Source: Rhizobium favelukesii (lineage in GTDB: Bacteria > Pseudomonadota > Alphaproteobacteria > Rhizobiales > Rhizobiaceae). Taken from it: a stretch of DNA of 64,000 nucleotides. Every line of letters starts with the position of its first letter. Positions within the stretch are counted from its first letter, which is position 1. Below the pieces are notes generated by a model that had not been told where the DNA came from, made no database searches, and saw nothing but the letters and a program-made list of their open reading frames with translations. The stretch is taken from positions 2,049,001-2,113,000 of the forward strand of contig NZ_HG916852.1 in the NCBI RefSeq assembly GCF_000577275.2, written 5' to 3'. Shown piece by piece: positions 35,735 to 43,578 of the stretch. The translations under genes and the position numbers were made by a program.

Positions 35735-38200
35735 ATGACATCCTTGCCGACAAATGGGTTTAACCTCGACCTATCCGGATCGTGGACCCTCACCTCAGCC
35801 GATGGCGACGTCACGACATCCATCACGCTGCCGGGCGATGTGCACACGGCACTGCATGCCGCCGAGCTTATTCCCGATCCATATTTCGGCCGCAACGAGG
35901 AGGTCGTTCAGTGGGTGGCGCACCGCGACTGGGTGCTTGAGCGTAGCTTCACACTGTCGGAGCCGAACGGCGACTGGTTTCTCGATATCGACTATCTCGA
36001 TACCGTGGCTGCCGTCTTCATCAACGGTTCGCCAGTGCTGCTCGCAGATAACAGCTTTCGGCGCTATCGACCTGACGTCGGCGACCAGTTGAAGGCCGGC
36101 GACAACGTTATTCGCGTCGTCCTGCATTCAGGCATTGCGGCCGGTGCCGACCGACAGGCCAGGCAGCCTTTCTACATTCCCTATTCGACGGGCAATTCGC
36201 CGATCCCCAACGGTAACATGCTGCGCAAGCCGCAATGCCATTTCGGCTGGGACTGGAACATCGCGATTGCGCCGCTAGGGCTTTACGGCACGATCACGCT
36301 GCGCAAGCTCGAGACGGCACGCATCGAGCACGTCACGACGCGGCAGGTTCACAATCTCGACGGTTCCGTGGATCTGCAGGTCAGCGCGACGTTGTTTGCC
36401 AAGAACCTCGGGATTGTACCGGTACATTTCTCGCTTGATGGCGAGCGCGTTCGCCTCGACGTCGGCGTTGGTACCGGCGAGACGGTGGTCAATCATGTCT
36501 TCGAGATCGACAAGCCGCGGATCTGGTGGCCTGCCGGCAGCGGCGAGCAGGCGCTTTATGCACTGACGGTCGATCTGCCAACGGAGGCGGTGACCAAGCA
36601 GATCGGCCTTCGCACGGTCGAACTCATCACGACGCCCGATGCTGCCGGCAGCCGCTTTGCGCTGAAGGTCAATGGCCGCGAGATTTTCTGCCGCGGCGCC
36701 AACTGGATCCCGGCCGATGCGCTGTTCTCGCTGTCGAGCCCTGAGAAGACCGAGGATCTCTTACGGTCGGCCAAGGCCGCCAACATGAACATGATCCGCG
36801 TCTGGGGCGGCGGGTTTTACGAGCACGGCCATTTCTACGATCTCTGCGACCGGCTCGGCCTCATGGTCTGGCAGGACTTCATGTTCGCCTGCAACCTTTA
36901 TCCCTCGACCGAGGACTTCCTCGACAACGTCACGCTCGAAGTCGATTATCAGGTCCGTCGGCTGTCCTCGCATCCGTCGATCGCACTCTGGTGCGGCGAC
37001 AACGAGCTGGTTGGCGCACTGACCTGGTTCGAGGAATCGAGAAAGGATCGCGACCGCTATCTTGTTTCCTACGATCGCCTCAACCGGACGATCGAGCAGG
37101 CGATGAAGAAGGCGGCACCCGATGCCATCTGGTGGCCGTCGAGCCCGGCGTCGGGCTATCTCGATTTCGGCGACGCCTGGCATGCCGACGGTTCCGGCGA
37201 TATGCACTATTGGTCGGTCTGGCACGAGAACAAGTCGTTCGACAATTACCGCACCGTGCGCCCGCGCTTCTGCTCGGAATTCGGCTTCCAGTCCTATACG
37301 TCGCTGCCCGTCATCAAGACGTATGCCGACGCGAAGGACATGAACGTTGCTTCGCCTGTGATGGAGCTGCACCAGAAGAATGCCGGCGGCAACGAGCGCA
37401 TAGCAGGCACGATGTTCCGCTACTTCCGCTTCCCGAAGGATTTTCCGAATTTCGTCTATCTATCACAGATCCAGCAGGGTCTGGCGATCAAGACCGCGGT
37501 GGAATACTGGCGGTCGCTGAAGCCGCATTGCATGGGCACGATTTACTGGCAGCTGAACGACACATGGCCCGTCGCCTCTTGGTCGAGCCTCGACTACGGC
37601 GGGCGTTGGAAGGCGATGCACTATCTGGTGAAGCGCTTCTTCCAGCCGGTCGCGGTCGCGGCGATCCCGTCCGAGGATGGCAAGCAGATCCGCTTCTCGC
37701 TGGTCAACGATACGCTCGCCGAAGTCAGCGTCGATCTGTCGATCTCGATCCTCGACATGAGGGGCGAGCGCAAGCACCTGAAGGACGTCCAGGCCGTCTG
37801 CACGCCGGATGGCGCGGTTACCGCCGCATCCATCGATGTGGCAGATCTGCCTGCGGGCACGCTGCTTGCGTGGCGCTTCACGGCGTCGAACGGCATGGGC
37901 GGCGAGGGGCACTATGTCCATGGCACCTATAAGGCGCTGGAACTCGAGCCCGCCGGCCTGATGGTCACGCACGAATATGTCGAGGAGGCCGGCTCCGTCT
38001 GCCTTAACGTCACCGCCAAGGGACTTGCGCTCTTCGTGATGATCGAGACCGACACCGAGGGCAAGTATTCCGACAACGCCTTCGATCTGGCGGCGGGCGA
38101 GACGCGCCGCATCACCTTCGCCCCGGCCAGGCCGCTCGAGGACGGCCAACTGCCGGAATTCCGTTTCTACGACCTGCAATCTTGTCAGTCCGTGGATTAA
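35735..38200 (+). CDS. GH2 beta-mannosidase
   Basis: The 821-residue cytoplasmic glycosidase opens with GFNLDLSGSWTLTSADGDVT, the sugar-binding beta-sandwich typical of beta-mannosidases. Other motifs are CHFGWDWNIAIAPLGLYGTI and NMIRVWGGGFYEHGHFYDLC, the latter diagnostic for this GH2 branch. The acid/base Glu lies in LWCGDNELVG (Glu424) and the nucleophile in FCSEFGFQSY (Glu515). It would release mannose from the non-reducing end of beta-1,4-linked mannosides taken up by the ABC system. ATG at 35735 is the domain-consistent start, 124 nt after the ATPase stop. No signal peptide is present. Confidence 0.93.
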   Translation: MTSLPTNGFNLDLSGSWTLTSADGDVTTSITLPGDVHTALHAAELIPDPYFGRNEEVVQWVAHRDWVLERSFTLSEPNGDWFLDIDYLDTVAAVFINGSPVLLADNSFRRYRPDVGDQLKAGDNVIRVVLHSGIAAGADRQARQPFYIPYSTGNSPIPNGNMLRKPQCHFGWDWNIAIAPLGLYGTITLRKLETARIEHVTTRQVHNLDGSVDLQVSATLFAKNLGIVPVHFSLDGERVRLDVGVGTGETVVNHVFEIDKPRIWWPAGSGEQALYALTVDLPTEAVTKQIGLRTVELITTPDAAGSRFALKVNGREIFCRGANWIPADALFSLSSPEKTEDLLRSAKAANMNMIRVWGGGFYEHGHFYDLCDRLGLMVWQDFMFACNLYPSTEDFLDNVTLEVDYQVRRLSSHPSIALWCGDNELVGALTWFEESRKDRDRYLVSYDRLNRTIEQAMKKAAPDAIWWPSSPASGYLDFGDAWHADGSGDMHYWSVWHENKSFDNYRTVRPRFCSEFGFQSYTSLPVIKTYADAKDMNVASPVMELHQKNAGGNERIAGTMFRYFRFPKDFPNFVYLSQIQQGLAIKTAVEYWRSLKPHCMGTIYWQLNDTWPVASWSSLDYGGRWKAMHYLVKRFFQPVAVAAIPSEDGKQIRFSLVNDTLAEVSVDLSISILDMRGERKHLKDVQAVCTPDGAVTAASIDVADLPAGTLLAWRFTASNGMGGEGHYVHGTYKALELEPAGLMVTHEYVEEAGSVCLNVTAKGLALFVMIETDTEGKYSDNAFDLAAGETRRITFAPARPLEDGQLPEFRFYDLQSCQSVD

Positions 38201-38239
38201 CCCTGACTGAAATGCAATGGGCACGAGGCCCGAGGAGGA

Positions 38240-39004
38240 ATGATGACGAAACTGAGTTTCCAGCTTTACAGCGCCCGTAACTTCCAGCCCTATTCGGCGA
38301 TCTTCGAAAAGCTCGGCAAGGCCGGCTATCAGGAAGTCGAAGGCTTTGGCGGCATCTACGCGGATCTCGACGATGCCGGCCTGAAGAGCCTGCGCGCGGA
38401 ACTCGACAAGAACGGTCTGACGATGGCAAGCGGCCATTTCAGTCCGGATTTCCTGGATGGCGAAGTTCAGAAGTCGCTGAACATTGCAAAGATACTCGGC
38501 ATGGACTCGATCTATGCCCCGCATCTGGCGGCCGATCAACGACCGACCGACGGTGCCGGCTGGCTCGCATTCGGCAAGCGACTGCATGAGATGAGCAAGC
38601 CCTACAAGGACGCCGGTTATGAATTCGGCTGGCACAACCACGACTTCGAGTTCGTGAAGCTCGCCGACGGCTCGCTGCCAATCGAGCGCATCTTCGAAGG
38701 CGCCTCTGACATTTCCTGGGAAGCCGATATCGCCTGGGTCGTCCGCGGCGGTGCCGATCCCTTCGCATGGATCGAAAAGCTCGGCTCGCGCATCACCTCT
38801 GCCCACGTCAAGGACATCGCTCCATCAGGTGAAAACAAGAACGAGGACGGCTGGGCCGATGTCGGCCACGGCACACTGCCTTGGGCAAAACTCATCGCAG
38901 CACTCAAGGACACCACGACCAAGCACTACGTCGTCGAGCATGACAATCCGGCCGATGTCGATCGCCTGATCACCCGCTCGATTGCATCCTTCAAGACCTA
39001 CTGA
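38240..39004 (+). CDS. Sugar phosphate isomerase/epimerase family protein (TIM barrel)
   Basis: The 254-residue protein belongs to the xylose-isomerase-like TIM barrel group. Metal-site residues fall in YQEVEGFGGIYADLDDAG, GWHNHDFEFVKLAD, SWEADIAWVVRGGADPF and ITSAHVKDIAPSGENKNED. Start ATG at 38240 follows GAGGAGG. It precedes an oxidoreductase of the Gfo/Idh/MocA family by 8 nt. In the Escherichia coli ycj locus, a related isomerase family member works as a 4-epimerase on 3-keto-glycosides made by such an oxidoreductase. A similar job here is plausible, not shown. Confidence 0.85.
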   Translation: MMTKLSFQLYSARNFQPYSAIFEKLGKAGYQEVEGFGGIYADLDDAGLKSLRAELDKNGLTMASGHFSPDFLDGEVQKSLNIAKILGMDSIYAPHLAADQRPTDGAGWLAFGKRLHEMSKPYKDAGYEFGWHNHDFEFVKLADGSLPIERIFEGASDISWEADIAWVVRGGADPFAWIEKLGSRITSAHVKDIAPSGENKNEDGWADVGHGTLPWAKLIAALKDTTTKHYVVEHDNPADVDRLITRSIASFKTY

Positions 39005-39012
39005 GGCACACC

Positions 39013-40146
39013 ATGACCAAGGAACTTGGCGTCGGCATCATCGGATGCGGCAACATCTCCACCACCTACTTCTCGCTTTCGCCCCTGTTCAAGGGACTGA
39101 AGGTTCTGGCCTGCGCCGATATCAACGTGCAGGCTGCCCAGGCCCGCGCCGAAGAATACGGCGTCAAGGCGCAGACGATCGACGAGCTTCTCGCCAATGA
39201 CGAGATTGACGTCATCGTCAACCTGACCATCCCCGACGCGCATTTTCCGGTTTCGAAAGCGATCCTCAGAGCCGGCAAGCACGTCTATTCGGAAAAGCCG
39301 CTGGTCCTCACCCTCGAACAGGGTGAGGAGCTGCGACGCATTGCCAAGGAGAAGAACCTTTCCGTCGGTTGCGCTCCGGATACCTTCCTCGGCGGCGCGC
39401 ATCAGCTTGCCCGCAAGTACATCGACGAAGGCGGCATCGGTCGCGTCACCTCGGGTGCCTGCTATGTCATGAGCCCGGGCATGGAGATGTGGCATCCGAA
39501 CCCGGACTTCTTCTTCCTGCCCGGCGGTGGCCCGATCCTCGATCTCGGCCCGTACTACATCGCCAACCTGATCAACCTGATCGGTCCGGTGAAGCGTGTC
39601 GGCGCCATGACCTCCATGGCATCGGAAACCCGCACGATCACCAGTGCGCCGCGCAGCGGCGAGATCATCCCGGTAAAGACGCCGACGACGATCCAGGCGA
39701 TCCTCGAATTCGTCAGCGGCGCGACCGTCACGCTGACGGCGAGCTGGGATGTGTGGTCTCACCGCCATGCGAACATGGAGCTCTACGGCACCGACGGTTC
39801 GCTCTACGTGCCGGATCCGAACTTCTTCGGCGGCGTCGTCGAGGCCAGCGGCCGCGACAAGGAGATCAAGGCGCTCGACGGCTGGGAGCATCCGTTCGGT
39901 ATCTTCAACCAGGAGAGCCCGCAGGGACCGCGCGCAAACTACCGCACCGCAGGTCTCGCCGACATGGCGATGGCGATCATCGAGGGCCGCGATGCGCGTT
40001 GCTCGCTCGATCGCACGCTGCACGGCGTCGACGTCATGACGTCGATCCTGAAGTCGGGCGAGGAAGGCCGTTTCATAGAGCTGACGACGACCTGCACGCA
40101 GCCGGCCGCACTCGGCATCGAAGAGGCGCAGGCGCTCTTGAAGTAA
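39013..40146 (+). CDS. Gfo/Idh/MocA-family NAD(P)-dependent oxidoreductase
   Basis: The 377-residue protein has the N-terminal Rossmann motif GVGIIGCGNISTTYFSLSPL, the nucleotide-contact region YSEKPLVLTLEQGEEL with the conserved Glu-Lys-Pro, and the catalytic-domain signature GGGPILDLGPYYIANLI containing the conserved Asp. These enzymes oxidise sugar hydroxyls, often at C3. It follows the isomerase gene by 8 nt and is closed by a strong terminator at 40168-40195. Substrate is unproven; a glycoside or a released mannose/xylose derivative would fit the context. Confidence 0.88.
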   Translation: MTKELGVGIIGCGNISTTYFSLSPLFKGLKVLACADINVQAAQARAEEYGVKAQTIDELLANDEIDVIVNLTIPDAHFPVSKAILRAGKHVYSEKPLVLTLEQGEELRRIAKEKNLSVGCAPDTFLGGAHQLARKYIDEGGIGRVTSGACYVMSPGMEMWHPNPDFFFLPGGGPILDLGPYYIANLINLIGPVKRVGAMTSMASETRTITSAPRSGEIIPVKTPTTIQAILEFVSGATVTLTASWDVWSHRHANMELYGTDGSLYVPDPNFFGGVVEASGRDKEIKALDGWEHPFGIFNQESPQGPRANYRTAGLADMAMAIIEGRDARCSLDRTLHGVDVMTSILKSGEEGRFIELTTTCTQPAALGIEEAQALLK

Positions 40147-40167
40147 GCGACCAAAGGACTATGGTCC

Positions 40168-40195
40168 GGCGCGGGCGACAAGCCCGCGCCTTTTT
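40168..40195 (+). terminator. Rho-independent terminator after the Gfo/Idh/MocA gene
   Basis: A perfect 9-bp GC stem (GGCGCGGGC with GCCCGCGCC), loop GACAA, and T5 lies 21 nt after the stop. It should end much of the transcript of the transport and catabolic genes before the aldo/keto reductase gene. Confidence 0.9.
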
Positions 40196-40213
40196 GCTTA
40201 AAGGATCAGAATT

Positions 40214-41245
40214 ATGAGCTGGCAACCGGCTTCCGACCGCTATTCAAAGATGAAGTATAACCGCACAGGCCGTTCCGGCCTGAAGCTGCCGGCCGTCTCC
40301 CTTGGCCTCTGGCACAATTTCGGCGGCGACACGCCGCATGACCGCAAGATCGACATGTGCCGCACGGCCTTCGACCTCGGCATCACCCATTTCGACCTCG
40401 CCAACAACTACGGCCCGCCTCCGGGCAGCGCCGAGATCGCCTTCGGCGAGATCCTGCGCACCGAATTTGCCGGCCTGCGCTGCGAGCTGATCATCTCGTC
40501 CAAGGCCGGCTACGACATGTGGCCGGGCCCTTACGGCGAGTGGGGCAGCCGCAAGTATCTGATCGCTTCCTGCGATCAGAGCCTGAAGCGCATGGGCCTC
40601 GACTATGTCGATATCTTCTATTCGCACCGCTTCGACCCGGATACGCCGCTCGATGAGACCTGCGGCGCGCTCGATCATATCGTGCGTTCCGGCCGTGCGC
40701 TCTATGTCGGCATCTCCTCCTACAATTCGCAGCGTACGCGTGACGCGGCGGCGATCCTCAAGGATCTCGGTACGCCATGCCTGATTCACCAGCCGAGCTA
40801 TTCCATGCTCAACCGCTGGGTCGAGGACGACAAGCTGCTGGATACGCTGGATGACGTGGGCATGGGCTCGATCGTGTTCTCGCCGCTGGCGCAGGGCATG
40901 CTGACAACCAAATATCTCGGCGGTATTCCGCAGGATAGCCGCGCTGCGCAGAACCACTTCCTCAAGAAGGACTTCATCCGTCCCGCGATCATCGACAATA
41001 TCCGCAAGCTCAATGAGATCGCCGAACGCCGTGGTCAGACGCTGGCACAGATGGCGATCGCCTGGGTGCTGCGCGGCGACCGCGTGACGTCGGCGCTAAT
41101 CGGCGCCAGCCGCTCGTCGCAGATCGTCGATTGCGTCAAAGCGCTCGATAATCTCGAATTCACGGCAGACGAACTCAAGGAGATCGATGGCTACGCCCGC
41201 GAGGCTGACATCAATCTCTGGGCAAAGTCTGCGGAACGGGAATAA
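40214..41245 (+). CDS. Aldo/keto reductase, YghZ-like
   Basis: The 343-residue AKR fold protein resembles the YghZ/Gpr group (L-glyceraldehyde 3-phosphate reductase-like). Catalytic residues are visible as Asp and Tyr in GITHFDLANNYGPPPGSAEI, Lys in LIISSKAGYDMWPGPYGEWG, and His in YVDIFYSHRFDPDTPLDETC. The NADPH region is ITSALIGASRSSQIVDCVKA-like at the C-terminus. The physiological substrate is unknown, probably a keto or aldehyde intermediate of sugar breakdown given its place. Terminator hairpins lie on both sides, so it may have its own promoter or depend on read-through. Confidence 0.88.
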   Translation: MSWQPASDRYSKMKYNRTGRSGLKLPAVSLGLWHNFGGDTPHDRKIDMCRTAFDLGITHFDLANNYGPPPGSAEIAFGEILRTEFAGLRCELIISSKAGYDMWPGPYGEWGSRKYLIASCDQSLKRMGLDYVDIFYSHRFDPDTPLDETCGALDHIVRSGRALYVGISSYNSQRTRDAAAILKDLGTPCLIHQPSYSMLNRWVEDDKLLDTLDDVGMGSIVFSPLAQGMLTTKYLGGIPQDSRAAQNHFLKKDFIRPAIIDNIRKLNEIAERRGQTLAQMAIAWVLRGDRVTSALIGASRSSQIVDCVKALDNLEFTADELKEIDGYAREADINLWAKSAERE

Positions 41246-41252
41246 ATCCAAG

Positions 41253-41280
41253 CGCCCGGAACGATCTTTCGGGCGTTTTT
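41253..41280 (+). terminator. Terminator after the aldo/keto reductase gene
   Basis: The stem CGCCCG with CGGGCG, extendable by two weaker pairs, plus T5 lies directly behind the aldo/keto reductase stop and before the GH43 gene. Confidence 0.75.
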
Positions 41281-41337
41281 CAAATGCTTTTTGATGTACG
41301 TGCTGCAAATCCAGCGTGTGTGGGAGGAGATGTCACC

Positions 41338-42951
41338 ATGATCCGCAATCCTATCTTGCCGGGCTTCAACCCCGATCCGTCGATCTGCCGCGTCGGCGAC
41401 GATTATTACATCGCGACCTCGACCTTCGAGTGGTATCCCGGTGTTCAGATTCACCACTCGCGCGATCTGGTCAATTGGACGATGGTGCGGCGTCCGCTTG
41501 AGCGCCAGTCGCAACTCGACATGCGCGGCAATCCCGACAGCTGCGGCGTCTGGGCGCCCTGTCTTTCCTATGCCGACGGGTTGTTCTGGCTTGTTTACAC
41601 CGACGTCAAACGCTTCGACGGCAATTTCAAGGACGCGCACAACTACATCGTCACCTCGCCTGATATCGAAGGCGAGTGGTCCGAACCGGTCTACGTCAAC
41701 TCCTCCGGCTTCGACCCCTCGCTGTTCCACGACGAGGACGGCCGCAAGTGGTTCCTCAACATGCAGTGGAACCATCGCACCGAGAGCTTCGGCGGTGCGC
41801 CGAAGTCGCCGGCCTTCGACGGCATCCTGCTGCAGGAGTGGGACGCGGCGACAAATTCGCTGAAGGGGCCGACCAAGAACATCTTCGCCGGCAGCCCGCT
41901 GGGCTTGGTCGAGGGCCCGCATCTCTTCAAGCGCAACGGCTATTACTACCTGACGACCGCCGAGGGCGGCACCGGCTATGATCATGCCGTCACGATGGCT
42001 CGTTCGCGGACGATTGAGGGCCCCTACGAGCTGCATCCGAACCGGCACCTGATCACGTCAAAGGATCATCCCGAAGCCATTCTGCAAAGGGCAGGGCACG
42101 GCCAGCATGTCGAGACGCCGGACGGCCAAGTCTACCACACCCATCTCTGCGGCCGCCCGATGCCGCCCAAGCGTCGCTGCACGCTCGGCCGCGAAACGAG
42201 CCTTCAGAAGTGCGTGTGGAAGGAGGATGACTGGCTATATCTCGAAAACGGCACGACCGTTCCGGATGTCACCGTGCCAGGACTGACCGGTGCAGTGCCT
42301 GTCGAGAAGCCGGTGCGCAGCGAATACTCCTTCGATGGCGTCACTCTGCCCGATGATTTCCAGTGGCTTCGAACGCCAAAGCCCGAGCGCATCTTCAACC
42401 TCACCGATCGCGCAGGTCATCTGCGACTGATCGCGCGCGAAAGCATCGGCTCGTGGTTCGAACAGTCTCTCGTCGCCCGTCGCCAGGAGAACCACAGCTT
42501 CCGGGCGGAGACTGTCGTGGAGTTCGATCCCGACACCTACCAGCAGGTTGCCGGCCTGACCCACTATTACAACAGGCATAAGTTCCATGCGATCGGCGTC
42601 ACCCTGCACGAGAAGCTTGGACGGTGTGTCACGGTCTTTTCGTGTGATGGCGATTATCCAAACAGCCGCCTCAGCTTCCCGGCCGGCAGCGGCGTTGCCA
42701 TTCCGGCCGAGGGACGCGTGCAGCTTTCCATGGAGATCCGAGACAACGACCTGCAGTTCTTCTGGCAGACGGAAGGGAAGGGCGCGTGGCAGCCGATCGG
42801 TCCGGTGCTCGATGCGGGCATCGTTTCCGATGAGGGCGGGCGAGGCGAGCATGGCTCCTTTACCGGCGCATTCGCCGGGGTCTTTGCCTTCGATACCTCA
42901 GGCCGCGCGAAGACAGCGGATTTCGACTGGTTCAACTATGAAGAGCTTTGA
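41338..42951 (+). CDS. GH43 beta-xylosidase/alpha-arabinofuranosidase-like hydrolase
   Basis: The 537-residue enzyme has the five-bladed propeller of GH43 with catalytic residues in expected places: base Asp13 in MIRNPILPGFNPDPSICRVG, pKa-modulating Asp126 in SSGFDPSLFHDEDG, and acid Glu192 in GLVEGPHLFKRNGYYYL. The C-terminal 200 residues form the extra beta-sandwich of XynB-type members (FDGVTLPDDFQWLRTP, TYQQVAGLTHYYNRHKFHA). It should remove xylose or arabinose from short oligosaccharides. No signal peptide, so it acts inside the cell on imported sugars. ATG at 41338 follows GGGAGGAGA. Confidence 0.92.
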   Translation: MIRNPILPGFNPDPSICRVGDDYYIATSTFEWYPGVQIHHSRDLVNWTMVRRPLERQSQLDMRGNPDSCGVWAPCLSYADGLFWLVYTDVKRFDGNFKDAHNYIVTSPDIEGEWSEPVYVNSSGFDPSLFHDEDGRKWFLNMQWNHRTESFGGAPKSPAFDGILLQEWDAATNSLKGPTKNIFAGSPLGLVEGPHLFKRNGYYYLTTAEGGTGYDHAVTMARSRTIEGPYELHPNRHLITSKDHPEAILQRAGHGQHVETPDGQVYHTHLCGRPMPPKRRCTLGRETSLQKCVWKEDDWLYLENGTTVPDVTVPGLTGAVPVEKPVRSEYSFDGVTLPDDFQWLRTPKPERIFNLTDRAGHLRLIARESIGSWFEQSLVARRQENHSFRAETVVEFDPDTYQQVAGLTHYYNRHKFHAIGVTLHEKLGRCVTVFSCDGDYPNSRLSFPAGSGVAIPAEGRVQLSMEIRDNDLQFFWQTEGKGAWQPIGPVLDAGIVSDEGGRGEHGSFTGAFAGVFAFDTSGRAKTADFDWFNYEEL

Positions 42952-42957
42952 TAGATA

Positions 42958-42999
42958 TGCGACATCGCCCAGAAATGCCGGGCGATGTCGCAATCTTTA
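42958..42999 (+). terminator. Strong terminator closing the carbohydrate cluster
   Basis: A perfect 13-bp stem (TGCGACATCGCCC with its complement) around a 9-nt loop spans 42958-42992 and is followed by ATCTTTAATTT. It lies 6 nt after the GH43 stop. Confidence 0.85.
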
Positions 43000-43114
43000 A
43001 TTTAGAGTATTCTTCTAACCATATGTTATTATTACAGAAGTTTAATTTAAGTTTCAGTTTCAGTTCATCATTTTGGGCCTAGGTTCGGGCCGTGTTCAAC
43101 ACGAGGAACCTCCC

Positions 43115-43426
43115 ATGAAAAAGCTTACCACCGTCTTTCTCGCTGCTGCCGTGCTTGCTGGTCCGCTGCTGGCAACGACCGAAGCGAGCGCTCAGGATCA
43201 TCGTCGGCCGGTTGTCGTGGAGCGCGACGTGCACGTTACGAAGTATCGCTGGACGCGCGGTCACCGCATGACACCCGTCGAACGCCGCCATATGCGCGAC
43301 GTGCGCGACTATCACCGTTATCGCCTGTCGGCTCCGCCACGCGGCTATCGCTGGGTGCAGATCGATAACAACTTCCTGCTCATCGGCGCCGTCAACGGTG
43401 TGATCGCGAACATCGTCATTCGCTGA
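43115..43426 (+). CDS. Small secreted RcnB-family protein
   Basis: The 103-residue protein has a Sec signal peptide ending near TEASAQ (residue 27). The mature part is rich in His, Arg and Tyr: VHVTKYRWTRGHRMTPVERR, then PRGYRWVQIDNNFLLIGAVN. This matches the RcnB family, periplasmic proteins linked in Escherichia coli to nickel/cobalt efflux homeostasis; many rhizobial members have no proven metal role. It lies alone after an AT-rich 100-nt stretch and is followed by a terminator shared with the opposite strand. Confidence 0.82.
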   Translation: MKKLTTVFLAAAVLAGPLLATTEASAQDHRRPVVVERDVHVTKYRWTRGHRMTPVERRHMRDVRDYHRYRLSAPPRGYRWVQIDNNFLLIGAVNGVIANIVIR

Positions 43427-43441
43427 ACGGCCACGTCAGGA

Positions 43442-43466
43442 AAGGGCGGCTTTCGTGCCGCCCTTC
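43442..43466. terminator. Bidirectional terminator between convergent genes
   Basis: The 9-bp stem AAGGGCGGC with its complement and loop TTTCGT is flanked by A and T residues on either side. It can end the rcnB-like transcript on the plus strand and the metal-GTPase/microprotein transcript on the minus strand. Confidence 0.8.
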
Positions 43467-43470
43467 TCAT

Positions 43471-43578
43471 TCAATCGGACGCTTGTTTGCGGGCCTCCAG
43501 CAGCCGCTGTACGAAACCGGCCAGCAGGGGAAGCTGCTCGCACTCCTCACAACGGCAGCGATAGGCTTGTTTCGTCAC
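43471..43578 (-). CDS. 35-residue CxCxxC microprotein overlapping the COG0523 GTPase gene
   Basis: The GTG at 43578 overlaps the GTPase stop in the tetranucleotide GTGA and is preceded by GGGGAGAA 9 nt upstream. The 35 codons end just before the shared terminator, so start signal, coupling and end all fit a real gene. The peptide reads [19 protein letters not shown] then [16 protein letters not shown]. Cys8, Cys10 and Cys13 form a CxCxxC cluster, followed by an amphipathic helix. I recognise no family. Being the last cistron after a Zur-box-controlled metal GTPase, it may bind zinc or act as a client or adaptor. Confidence 0.55.
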   Translation of the reverse strand: MTKQAYRCRCEECEQLPLLAGFVQRLLEARKQASD

